From Mimachlamys varia (lineage: Eukaryota; Mollusca; Bivalvia; Pectinida; Pectinidae), in the NCBI GenBank assembly GCA_947623455.1, contig OX392543.1, positions 14,940,757 through 15,004,756 of the forward strand: DNA of 64,000 nt, given 5' to 3'. Numbering within the stretch: position 1 is the first letter of the stretch; each line of letters opens with the position of its first letter. Positions 14,470-25,375 of this stretch are shown here, in pieces. Under the pieces are notes generated by a model, which worked only from the letters and a program-made list of their open reading frames with translations, was not told the DNA's origin and made no database searches. Both the position numbers and the translations under genes were made by a program.

Positions 14470-14577
14470 AATGTACTCTAATACTACCGGTAGACAGAAG
14501 GACGGGTAAGATGTTTACCCATCCCGCCCCTTATTGTCCCGCCGTCCCTCTGTGTACCTGTAGTATTAGAGTACATT
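14470..14577. mobile_element. Small foldback element
   Basis: The left arm begins aatgtactctaatactaccg; the right arm is the complement of gtagtattagagtacatt, with about 40 paired positions around a short GC-rich centre (cccatcccgcccc). Confidence 0.65.
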
Positions 14578-14751
14578 GATATATACATCATTATAGATAT
14601 TATCATTAATATATAATTCTAGTAAATTGAGACAGCTCTGCCTGGGATCTAAATCGCTTTGTTGTACTCCGAATCCTTAAAACTTTGACATACTACGGTA
14701 GTTCTTCAATGTCGTAGGAGTAAAAATTCGCTATTTTATGTCTGGAAGATG

Positions 14752-14940
14752 ATGTAACACACACATATGCTCCCCCTTTTAAATTTAGTAATAGATATAG
14801 TATGCCGAAAAACGGATTAAACTGCATCATACAGCTGTTTCGTCCTCCTAGGCCTCTTCAGTGATGCTAGGGGCCAAAAGTTGGGAATCCAAAATGTCTA
14901 AACTAATGTAGAAGCAGAAGGGTCAGTTGCGTAAAACCTC
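14752..14940 (-). mobile_element. Hammerhead-bearing element, single copy; ribozyme at 14824-14868
   Basis: The ribozyme on the minus strand reads AGCAUCA, CUGAAGAG, GCC-UAGGA-GGA, CGAAA, CAGCUGUA, UGAUGC. The core and stem I are intact; stem II has one G-A mismatch. The flanks match the other family members: acacacatatgctcccc on the left, and ccaaaagttgggaatccaaa and aatgtagaagcagaaggg on the right. Confidence 0.78.
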
Positions 14941-16680
14941 TTTAATTTATGAATTTAGAAGTAAATATTCAAAGTCTGCATATTCTGCATATCCCAACAT
15001 AATTGTGAAACTTAGATAATACAGCCACAATTTAAGAAATTAAACGAGTTCACGAGGTGTTAATTTCTTGAATTTTTATGCATTCGCGAATTAAGCAAAA
15101 TTAATTATCAAATATACAGTAGGCATAGAGCATTGGCTCTCTAGGTCATAGACATAGTAATAGCATATGTTCAAATATAAACATGTTTGAAAGAAAAATA
15201 TTCTTGTACAAGAATATATGCCTCAACGGGATGCATCAACTTCGAAAGTCAAGTGTGTAAAGAGGAGACTGGCTTGCAAAGATGGTTGGGCATGAAATTG
15301 TCTTGTTTTAGAATGATGTCAGTTTTGAAAAGAGGCTCCTTCAATATCAAATGAAGTAATTGATTGTAACATGCAACGTACGGTTTGATAGTCGTCAATA
15401 TGAGTTCCAAAGCACTGCAGAAAGCACTGTAACGTACCCAAGTCAATAGATTAAATCTGGCATTACACTTCAACCGGTTTTCCTAAAGATGATGTCTTTA
15501 TCGAGTAAGCCTACCTAAATTTCCTACAAACTCTCTTCAATACCACAGTTAGGGCACACATTATAGAAATAGCCAACAAGTACAACAACCGTGAAAAATG
15601 CCCTTGGATATTTAATGTAATAGTGTGTCAACTACAGTAAAATGTTAGTCAGCTAAATGAGATTTAACATCTTACTGATAACCTTAATCGTGTGTGTAGA
15701 AGTATGTCTGCAGATGTTAGTCATACTTTACGTAATTGCCCTAGAATTCGCAATGATAGACAAACTTTGTTTTAATGATTATCAAACGAGAATGGCAGTA
15801 TCATATTACATACTTAATACAATGGAAGATGAAACATTGGCATTGACCCAAATTCATGGTTGAGGAAACGCCACGCAATCGGCTATGTGGATACTCTTTT
15901 TAAACCGATTTGGGAATCAAACTCCGCGTTGATAAACAGCGATTGAATTCCGTTATCCACTATATCTACCATGACTCCGATTAAAATATGGGACATCTGA
16001 TAATTATATCTTATAAAGTATACTGTTTCGTGAGCAGATACTGGTATAGGGTAAAATGGATGTCCCGGCGATAAACGGTCAATGGCTGGGGAAATGTTAC
16101 ATGTCAAAACCATGTTAGATCAGCACTAACGTGAGTGGTCAGTTTCTGATGCCCTAATAGGGTGTAAAGAACGCGTAATCACCAGACGATGTCCATTTAT
16201 GATGTATTGACCAGATTATAGTACAAATGTGAAATTCTACAACACGTAATAAGGTCCTTTACGCTCTGATAAATAACGTGATGAGTCAATACAGTTCTCG
16301 CGCGCTGTGATTGTATATAAATGTTTAATCGATTGGCCTTTATAGGTATTCCTAGTATATCTATGGTCGGTAGATTGGTTCCCGAATCGTGTTTCTCTGA
16401 CCTATGCCAATGTTGGTGATTGGATAAAATCAATGACGCTGTAGGTTGATTACACGCCATGCCTCTGTCAAGGTCATGACAGTCCGAATATGCCAAAACA
16501 TTTGAAATAACTACAGAACTATTCTCGTCAAAGTCAATAAAACATGACTTTCTATTATTAATATTTTGAACATTTCAAAATCACAAGGAAGGAAATTTAA
16601 TCAAATTATTTAACAACATCTGGTTTGATGAAGTGGTAGAAATTCGACTAAATTAACCTTTGCAAACGGACAGACATGAG
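14941..16680. other. No gene found
   Basis: Only short frames, none resembling a known protein and none flanked by a convincing splice pattern. Confidence 0.45.
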
Positions 16681-16682
16681 GC

Positions 16683-16976
16683 TATATACGTTACAAAGGG
16701 TATTTAATTGCAGGTGACATCATAGAGATTCGTACAACTGATCAGTCATTGTCTATACAATTGCTACCTTACACGTTAGTAAATACAAAGAAACGACATT
16801 CTACACTGCAAATTCTGTAACGCGAGTTCATATATATAGAACCTACATGCGTGACAAAGAGTATATTCTTGTTGGTGACATTCATCAATTTATATTGAAT
16901 GCTATTATGCGTATCATGTCACGAACCAATGTCAAGAGTTATTCCTGCCACTTATTGGTCTCTGGATATTTTATTA
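16683..16976 (+). repeat. Dispersed copy of the 10.58-10.88 kb segment
   Basis: Collinear with 10585-10880 from atatacgttacaaagggtat to cacttattggtctctggata, with about 10% differences by eye. It ends where the MITE at 16977 begins. Confidence 0.75.
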
Positions 16977-17351
16977 AAGGCCCAATATACGTAACTTTAG
17001 GCAAAACGTGAAGCGAAAATCAAGCCTAATAACTTATTACATTTATAGATTTAGTTAAGATAAACTGATATCAGCAATATTCACAATGAATTATTTCGCG
17101 GTTACCGGTACAACTGCAGTTGAAACACAGTATTTGTAAACACGCGTCCATTTTGAACTGTCTTCTACCATCGGTTTTTTGTTGAAGTGGGCCACACCTG
17201 AATTATTTTCAATTCTTTGGATTTTTTGTCAATAGTTTCTGGTTAGTTACCGCTCGTTTTAGCCTTATTTTTGTATGGTTATCAACTGAATGGTTTTCAT
17301 AATTTTTTAGAATACCGAAAAAATTCCCTGAAGTTACGTATATTGGGCTTT
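16977..17351. mobile_element. MITE, TA target duplication, TIR AAGGCCCAATATACGTAACTT
   Basis: 375 bp with inverted ends: aaggcccaatatacgtaac on the left and the complement of gttacgtatattgggcttt on the right. TA flanks both ends. No coding capacity. A TA duplication is typical of Tc1/mariner-type transposases. It sits at the end of a duplicated segment that matches 10.58-10.88 kb. Confidence 0.75.
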
Positions 17352-17507
17352 TAAAGTCGAATTTTTTTAACTAGAAGTCTGTATAAGCTAACATACCACT
17401 GTAATTCCGTTCACAAGTATACCTTTCATTTTCTACAGTTTTTTTCTGAGCATTTTCAACTACAGTGTATAAGGAAACGCTACTACAATTAAACATATGA
17501 CTTTTGA

Positions 17508-17825
17508 ATGACCCCTTCTTTAGTATGTTCGTGTTCTTCATCTCCATATTGCTTTATTAGGAAAATAATAAGAAGTTTGCATTACAAAATAAAACTAAAC
17601 ACAAGTCAATATTTCTTGACCCCGATGTCCGAAAAACACTCAACAATCTACATGATACTATTAGATGCTGACCTTCCTATACTTCACAAGGATCCTAATA
17701 AGCAACGTTTTATCGATCGCTCTGATTTTTTCTTGTTCACTGCCATACCTCACACCAAACTGAATGGACGTTTTAAATTTCTTATGAGAGTATTCTTTTC
17801 CAAGAACGGTATTCGTCGATACTAA
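17508..17825 (+). pseudogene. Penelope-like-element reverse transcriptase fragment (probable)
   Basis: The 105-residue frame contains HKDPNKQRFI, followed soon by FTAIPHTKLNGR and FFSKNGIRRY. These resemble the LHK.P...RFI and YT.IPH.KL...L........KNG.RRY blocks I associate with Penelope-like or related bivalve retroelement RTs. The segment normally between them is missing, so this looks like an internally deleted remnant. It could instead be another RT class. It matters because Penelope-like elements are the proposed helpers of retrozymes. Confidence 0.4.
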
Positions 17826-18229
17826 TATATGCCCATGAGCTACTTAGAAACATTCTTGGTAATAAGCATAACAAAAGCTAATATGAAACATGCCGAGAAA
17901 AAAATAGAACGAATGATTGAACTCCTGGTTAACAATGTGTTTGCTGAGTTATTATGAGGAATTATTTCCCAGTAGACTGTAGACATTCCTATGGAAGCAA
18001 ACAGTGCCTCACTCTTAGCTGACTTTTTTGTTTTTATTCGAGGCTGAATTTGTCGAAGAGCTAATAAGTTAGGTAACTTGTCATTTTCTTTTAATTTCAT
18101 CTCAGGCATATCGATGACATGTAGCCCCAAAAAATATTTGCTGAATAAGTCAATCATGTAAACTCTTTTGAACCTAAAATCAAGAATACAACCGACTAAT
18201 CTGCATTGCCACTTAATGAGTTATACGAT

Positions 18230-18965
18230 AAATATGACGATTTCGATGTTTCGATCTTGAACTTTCCTTTTCTTGATAGTAATGTCCCTACTTCTCAAAC
18301 TTATGGTAATTGCCTGTCGCAAGTGATTTGTTAATCTAAGGATTGCTCTAAATGTCGGCTGCTGACGAACGAACTCAAGGCGCAGGGATTCGAGAGATGT
18401 AAAATGATGATGACTCTGAGCAATTGATGATTTCGTCATTTTGGTCTCATTCAGAGATATCCTTATATAAAATGAAAGTGGACTTTTTTTGTAAAATGTT
18501 CATACAATTTCTTATATTGAGGAAGCGACAGTCACTTGGATGCAAAATAAATAAGAGAATACCGAAGCGTTAACAAAATCATAATCCAAACTCAAAATCG
18601 ATTAAACCAGGGACAAAATATGAACAAAGGAAAGATTTACATGGAAACTCTTGTAAAAGTACAATACAAGAGAATAAGACTAGGTGTTCCGGAAGAGTAA
18701 GCGGCTTCTTCTTCATCGACGACACCCGCCATATAAATCTTTGTCACATCCATGTAAACATCAAGTTCTCAAACTAGATTTCATGTCGGGTGTCCCCGAT
18801 GAAGAAGAGGACGATTACTATCCCGGAACATTATGTCTTATTGTCTTATTCAGGAACAGGCTACTTCCCCGTTCCTTCTCCTTTGTTCTTATGTTATCCC
18901 TACTTAATTCGATATTGAGTTCGGATTATCGAATTGCTTACGATTCAGCATTCTCTATTTCATAG
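18230..18965. repeat. Family B inverted pair
   Basis: A minus-orientation copy (18549-18775) meets a plus-orientation copy (18776-18965: gtcgggtgtccccgatgaag ... gttcggattatcgaattgct). To the left is a decayed relative of the ORF-like segment at 1657. Other partial copies lie at 11010-11130, 21300-21445, 22785-22940, 30250-30300, 31475-31540 and 48118-48180. Confidence 0.65.
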
Positions 18966-20240
18966 TATTATTGTTTTGATCGAACAGAGGCCTATTCACT
19001 GCCATCAAAAAGTTCTGAGATAACTTTTCTACAAACGCTTTGAAATTGAGCAAAACACAATTTTCAAGTATGTTTTACTATTAATATTGTTACGCTATAA
19101 TTAACTTCTTACGATGGTTTGTTATTTTTCAACTACATGTTAGCATGGTTTTTGATACAATCAAAACCCTCGAAATGCAATATGTTTGCAATTTCACGTT
19201 TTTTACACATACAGTTCAACAATATATTTCTTCATTATATTTTTGACAGTGGACCATTGTAGTAATTCCATTTATTTGTACAAATGAAAGAAAAATAACT
19301 TTAATTCATCTTTTAACACAAACAAAAATAGATCCCCCTCCCCCTTGACCCTCCCTGCAACTTCCAGGACGTTCGTATTTTTGAAATAAAATGTCAATTG
19401 TCACTGAAAAGTTAACCATCTTTAGGAAACTGCATCAGTGGTGTTAATGTTTTGTTGGCTAATGGCTTAATATGTACACAAAGTTTGTAACACAACTTTT
19501 GGATGACCGTGTATTACGTTTTATCATAGATTACCAGCAGAATACACACAGAAACACTCGAAAGGGCAAGGCATTTACATTGGTCAATTATATCAGCTAC
19601 ACTAACAGGGCCTGTCGAGTTTATGTGGAGAAGTGGAACTTTGGAATAAAAACAGTATACTTTCGACTTGCTCCAACGAGATTTGATAATACGTTAAGGT
19701 GGTCTCCATTGATCTTGTCCTGAAGGGGAGTATAAACATTAACAACAATTGTAGCGTTATCGAGCGAACTTGTGCCTCGTGATAACACTGAGGCGGATCA
19801 GACTCTTTACAGTTACTGTAACCCGAGCTGTGTACATGTCAACATCAATCTGGAGTATATGGAGTCTCGTCATCTCGTGCAAGAATCAGCTCTGTGTTCG
19901 TAATGATATCCTGTCTATAACCTAGTCCTAATCGTATATACACGACCTACCGAAATCTGTGTAGTGATCTACTGATTATAATAGAATCGTACATCTACTG
20001 AGGTTTCCATATAAATAACCAATGCTATAAAATCTCATATTTCCCTAAATCACTTTATTCTCTCCATTTGAGGGCTCCCAAAGTAGGACCACTCCCTTCA
20101 AGAAAAGATAAGTCCCTGCATGAAAGAGGATTTATGAATATTTGTAGGTGTATCTTGTTAAATGTTAAGCTTACTCCGTGATGCAAATCGCAAATATCAC
20201 AACGTCAACAAACAACAACTGTGAAAATGACCACAGATTT
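18966..20240. other. No gene found
   Basis: Nothing recognised on either strand. Confidence 0.45.
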
Positions 20241-20244
20241 TAGG

Positions 20245-20410
20245 TGCCGTATAGCGGGTAATTTTAGCGGGGCTTTGTTTGGTGGGTTCGCATATAGATC
20301 GCAATATTTAACCCGTCAAAATTAATCTTTCAATTTTCATGACCAAATCGCCAAATTTAATGACCGCTAACATTTTCCACTATACGCTAATTTTGATGAT
20401 TTTTACCTAA
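20245..20410. mobile_element. MITE-like palindromic element
   Basis: It begins ggtgccgtatagcgggtaat and ends cactatacgctaattttgat, imperfectly inverted, with internal 'cgccaaatttaatgaccgct'. The style resembles other TIR elements here, but the ends are uncertain. Confidence 0.4.
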
Positions 20411-20872
20411 AAGAAACATTTTGTGTACGTTATATGTACCATAAATACAAAGACTGATGATAGGACTGCAGTGAAATTTCTCCAAACGTGTTCAATATAA
20501 CGGAAAGCCAGAAGCGCTGACGATTAGCGGCACAGAGAAATATGCATGTCTACCCTACATCTCCTTTGGCATGTCTGACTAAGTCAAACTAAATATATTG
20601 AAAACAATGGTGACTAGATAGTATATGCAGTCTACAAAAACACTCCTGATCCTGAATGCTAGCAATAAAGATATCATCAACGACAATACATACAGTACTT
20701 CCCATTGATTTTGTTTTTATTTGATTTATTAAAGTATGAAAACATTAATTAATTTGTTAATTTGTAGTATAACATTTATAGAACGGGTGTGTGGGAAATA
20801 TAAAACTGATGGTTTCCCGATGTGAAAAACTGTTTCCTGAGATGGCTTCAATCTGAACAAATATCTTGAAAA

Positions 20873-21070
20873 TACAGTAAACGTGGTTATTTCCGCGGGG
20901 GTTATTTTTACTATTCTGATTGGGAAACTATACGCATGGGGGTAATTTTCGCGTAATTAGCCCTACACCATTTGAATATTGCCAAACAATACGCGTGGGG
21001 GAATTTTCGCGTTCGAGTTGCTTTCGAGTAATTAGTATACCCAGTGCGTAAATTTCCACGTTCACAGTAG
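20873..21070. mobile_element. MITE with TACAGTAAACGTGG-type ends
   Basis: Left end tacagtaaacgtggttattt; right end aaatttccacgttcacagta, about 20 bp of imperfect inversion. The interior has two copies of 'gggggtaattttcgcgt'-like sequence. Confidence 0.6.
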
Positions 21071-21073
21071 TGA

Positions 21074-21145
21074 GATGATGATGATGATGATGATGACCAT
21101 CATCATCATCATCACCATGAACAATTAACATCAACCATCATCATC
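21074..21145. repeat. GAT/ATC microsatellite, self-complementary
   Basis: A run of gat units (about 8) turns directly into a run of cat/atc units, so the two halves can pair. It lies just past the MITE ending at 21070. Confidence 0.85.
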
Positions 21146-22358
21146 ACTATACCTAATTCATCATTATCATTTGGTTTTATCTTGCTCTATGATATACTGT
21201 CCCAGTTTAGTCTTTCAAGACATCAAGTTGAAACTTATACAATTTATATTTCCATTATATCCATTCTTTAACTGTATACTAAACTTAAGCTTACGCTTAC
21301 TTTTCCGGAACACCTGGTTTTATTCCCTTGCACTTTTACGAGAGTCTTCATGAAAATATTTCCTTTGTTCCTATTTTGCCTCTAGTTTAATCGATTTTGA
21401 TTTCGGAATATGGTTTTGTTGACGCTTTGGTATTCTCTGATTTTTTTCTTAAGTACACACGTAAATTACATTTGTCTGGTGTTTGATTTCCTTCAAATGG
21501 CTGAAGTCATATGAAATAGATTTCCACGATTTTTTGGAGGAAAACCTTATAAGATTTTTACAGTTATGTATTGATTACCGTTAAAAAGACCATGGTTGGC
21601 GTTACATCAAAGATATTTCCATAAAATGCTCATTCTAAACGAAAAAACAATCTTTTGAACACACTGTCTATCACATAAAAATCCAAAACGTTTTTTGTCA
21701 CGAATATTAAATCTAACACATGTATTTGATATCTTACATTTCTTATAATATCGTTGTCTTTTGTCTTCGTGGCTGTCACTGTTATATATGCGTCAAATAT
21801 ACATCAGTATACACCAGTGTGGAAGACTATGTGTACATTAATATTCAATATACAAAGTTATAATAGTTTCTTTAAACTTTAAGTTGATGAGATGACTTTT
21901 ATTTTACTCTGTGCAAGTACATTCCCCGCTACTAGACAGAAAGGCCGATACATTTGGTTGACTAAGTTACTGAAGAGTAATCTTTACCTCCAACTGAAAC
22001 AGAAAAACGTATCTATTCCTTAAGTAAACTGTGACTAGACCGAGTGAAAAGTCTGCCCTTAAGTGGATTGAATTGTTCAGGCTGATGTTGCACGAGCTTG
22101 TCGTGCCAGACGCGTTAGTGTTGATCAGAAAACTGATCATTACACGTGGAGATTATTCCAGTAGTCTGCTCACACGAGGGGTCAGCATTGCATCTCCGTA
22201 TGTCCATGTGTGGCGTCTTCACATCAGGGCTTCCATTATAAATAATCGACGAAAACCTCCAAGAGTATAGTAATCATTAGGGGGCCCTCAGACACTGACG
22301 GTTAATGGTCCAGTATCCCCGAGTGTGGGAAATGTGTAACAGGAGAGGAAAAATGCAC

Positions 22359-22429
22359 GGCCAGACCGGGGTTCGAACCCGGGACCTTCTGAACTCTAGA
22401 CGAACGCTCAACAAATGAGCTATCTGGTC
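22359..22429 (-). repeat. tRNA-derived SINE-like unit, copy 1
   Basis: 71 nt on the minus strand fold as a tRNA-like cloverleaf: GACCAGA acceptor, GCTC/GAGC D stem, and a perfect CCGGG TTCGAAC CCCGG T arm. The anticodon stem (TTCGT/TCAGA) does not pair well. The flanks (gtaacaggagaggaaaaatg) recur at copy 2, so this is a dispersed unit rather than a functional tRNA. Confidence 0.6.
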
Positions 22430-22607
22430 GTTGACGATCTACCCGGTCTAGATCTGCTACATTCCTCCCTCCTTTAACAAAGTCTTCGACCCGAAGACAT
22501 CACGATTAACAACCAACGTTCTGATATTCCCTTGCTAAGTATGCATCCAGTACTTGAAACAAGGTTTGGCCACAGGCACCAAATGTAACAGGAGATGGAA
22601 AATGCAC

Positions 22608-22679
22608 GGCCAGACCGGAATTCGAACCCGGAACTTTTCGAACTCTAGACGGACGATCAACGAATTGAGCTATCTGGTC
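22608..22679 (-). repeat. tRNA-derived SINE-like unit, copy 2
   Basis: Same unit 249 bp to the right in the same orientation, with shared heads (gatcggcccggtctagatcc) and tails (gtaacaggagatggaaaatg). The D stem is decayed (GCTC/GATC) and the T arm is CCGGG TTCGAAT TCCGG. Confidence 0.6.
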
Positions 22680-22940
22680 GCCGACGATCGGCCCGGTCTA
22701 GATCCGCTACACATGTACGTCTCTTTAACTCCAGGTGATGAACTCAACTATATACAAACAAATCATTACATGACAGCAAATATCAGGAGAGTCTAAAAGT
22801 GTCAACAAAACCATCATTTGATATTTATAACGGGACAAAATTTTAAAAAATGATAGAAGTAAAAAAAACAGCTGTTGATTAAGATCAGGTGTATTTTGAT
22901 TCATAAATGACATTCGCCGTGTAAATCAAGGTCAATCCCA

Positions 22941-24110
22941 ATTAAATGCCACGCCCTCAACGATTGAACGGCGGAAGGTGCAGCCATTTAGCCTTGAATT
23001 GCAATATATTTAGGTATGTCGAGTTTGTCTCCAAATCTTGAACGAAAAAAGCAAATTCCGTATTCTGCATAGTAAGCCTGGACAATAGGGTTCAAATCTT
23101 CGGACCTGGGACAATTATTCATTATCAGAAGATCAGTATTTTTCCTGATCACCTCTAAACACCAATATCTTTTATCACAACAACATCGGATTCTGCTACG
23201 ATCTGTAAAAGTGTCCATAACCCCACAAGATGTCATTATCCCGTAATTGACGGAATTATAATCTATCACGGAAAGATTTAGATAATAATGAACACACAAT
23301 TTCTAATAAATATCAATTTGTCCAATCACTTAGTCCGTTGTCTAGGGGACTGACGCTTCCGGTCACTGGTTCTTTAGTAAACGGTATTGATCTTATGTCC
23401 ATCGCTAGCTCTCCCCCATAATCCTCGTCATTTCGGGTTATCATGTCCTCGGAATTCGTAATAACATATAATTTGTTATGACACGTGATTTTCTAGTTTG
23501 TTATGTTAGTTATTAGACTTGTCTTTGTACGGTCATCGTTTGACCCAAATCGTAGAGCAAAGTAACTTATACACCGACGAGAAGAGTACATATAGACCAC
23601 AGCCTGTATTTCTAGCTGTCGTGTTAGTGGTTTATTGGTGCGAGTAAACGGAATCCGCTGTACGTCACTGGTGCGTATAGATAAATTGATTGGCCGTAAC
23701 ACGTTACTGTATGAACAAAATTTGAACGACCACAGTAATCTTCTTTGATAACTCTATTATGTTATTTATTGATATTTGCATTATAAATAATTGCCATGGT
23801 TACTGGGGTGAGAACAGTCGAAAGTTGATATGCAGAGAGACATAATCTCAGTATACCGTATGATTGCATTGATCTAAGTATGAAATATTTTAATACATGT
23901 GCTCACAGCCGTATTACAAAAATAAACAAATATCTTAATGCTATCAGAATGATCTCTCTCATTCAGTCTGCAAAGAAAGTGTTCTTAAAAAGCACCACAA
24001 AAATTTGGTTAATGGACAATGCTCTGAAAATGTTTGTGAGTTGTCAACGATGGCATGGCCCACCAGATAACAAAAATTACAAGTCAATGCGCATATAACT
24101 TCGCATTTCG
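22941..24110. other. No gene found
   Basis: A 103-codon frame at 23299-22988 (minus) has no motif I recognise and no splice context; treated as chance. Confidence 0.4.
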
Positions 24111-24118
24111 ACAAAGAC

Positions 24119-24582
24119 AACACACACATATGCTGCACCTTTTAAATTTAGTAAAAGAATCAGTATGCCGAAAAAAATAATTAAACTGCATCATACAGCT
24201 GTTTCGTCCCCCTAGGACTCTTCAGTGATGCTAGGGGCCAAAAGGTGAGAATCGTAAATTTCTACACTAATGTAGAAGCAAAAGGGCCAGGTGCGTAAAA
24301 CCCCTTTTATCATGAATTTAAAGTAAAATTAAACTAGTTCTGTATAATTTCATATCGTGTACTACGAAAATGTGTATATTATGTACCGCGCCACTACTCA
24401 AATGGGACTGTGGCTATGGAGGCTCCAGCAAACTTCGAGGACTAAAAATCCACCAGCAGAGTCTGCCACCCCCTATCATTAAAGATGACTTAATACACAC
24501 ATATGTTGCTCCTTTTAAATTAAGTAGTAGATACCGTATGCCGGAAAAATGAATTAAACTGCATCATACAGCTGTTTTCACC
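24119..24582 (-). mobile_element. Retrozyme-like element, tandem 1.x-mer with two hammerhead sites
   Basis: Two copies of the same unit lie head-to-tail. Each (plus orientation) starts acacacatatg then gctgcacctttt or gttgctcctttt, passes tatgccg, and reaches gcatcatacagctg. The two stem I sites, at 24188 and 24561, are 373 nt apart, so a monomer between cleavage sites would be 373 nt. The left copy has a complete hammerhead; the right copy breaks off just after cagctgttt (about 24573), keeping only the 3' part of the motif. No protein is encoded. The arrangement fits non-autonomous retrozymes that spread through circular RNA. Confidence 0.7.
24188..24232 (-). ncRNA. Type I hammerhead ribozyme, intact core
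   Basis: Read on the minus strand: AGCAUCA, then CUGAAGAG, UCC-UAGGG-GGA, CGAAA, CAGCUGUA, UGAUGC. Stem I is GCAUCA with UGAUGC (6 bp). Stem II is GUCC with GGAC. The invariant CUGANGA and GAAA boxes are present. Cleavage is expected after GUA. Stem III is minimal (C-G plus A-U, loop AGCU), or CAGCUG pairs between two molecules. Hammerheads with such short stem III are known from Penelope-like elements and animal retrozymes and often act as dimers. Self-cleavage here is predicted, not shown. Confidence 0.85.
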
Positions 24583-25089
24583 TCTATTTGTTTACCTTTT
24601 ATTTCACTGAACATGAGCCGGCAATGCCGGATAGGAAAATATCCTTTCAGACCTATTTACTACTTTCAGAAAGAAAACTTCTCGCATATGTGTATGAAAA
24701 TATTACACCAATGCAACTAATTTCTGATAATCAACTGTTTGATACCATGATAAATACATAAGTCAATCAAGAAATACGTTTACACCTCGCAGTTCAGTCA
24801 GAAACGGGAAAGTCTACGTGCAACGTGTTGACGGATAAAGCATTTTGTATTGACGGATAAAGCAAACGTTTATCTAGCTTTTCATTGGGCGATATCTGTG
24901 ATGGTTGCAGGACAAAATACAAAAATTGTAGCTTACTATCCATTCAATCCAAATACAGTATTCCTCGTTCAATACCATCCTAAACTGTAATATTTTCTAC
25001 TCTATAAGTGTATAAAACCTAAAAGTCATGCTACTTTGTAATGTTTGCTAGTATATTGAAATTAAATGTGCATGGCACGGTACATAACT

Positions 25090-25375
25090 TACACAATTTC
25101 GTAGTACACGATTTGAAATTGTACAGAACTAGTTTAAATGAACTTCTAAATTCATAAATTAAATGGGTATTACGCACCTGATCCTTCTGCTTCTACATTA
25201 GTTTAAACATTTTGGATTCACATCCTCTTTTGGCCCCTAGTAACACCGACGGTACCCAGAACGACGCAACAGCTGTATGATGCAGTTTAATTCATTTTTT
25301 CGGCATACTGTATCTACAATGTATTACTTAATATTAAAAGGTGCAACATGTGTGTGTTACGTCATCTCTTACTAC
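25090..25375 (+). mobile_element. Degenerate hammerhead element
   Basis: Family body and tail are clear (ttctgcttctacattagttt, ggcccctag, tttcggcatactgtatcta, gtgtgttacgtcatc). The ribozyme at 25240-25283 is broken: CCGACGGU in place of CUGANGAG and CGCAAC in place of CGAAAC. The cagctgtatgatgcag strand survives. Confidence 0.6.

Noticed and set aside
20928..21134. Histidine-rich small protein
   Set aside because: The histidine run is the translation of a GAT/ATC microsatellite, with no other coding signal.
22359..22429. Functional tRNA gene
   Set aside because: The anticodon stem is not paired, and a second diverged copy with the same flanks indicates a SINE-like unit.
24188..24232. Alternative stem III using the longer cagctgtatgatgcagttt hairpin
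   Set aside because: It would move cleavage to GUU and leave stem I unpaired; the GUA site with GCAUCA/UGAUGC pairing fits the hammerhead fold far better.
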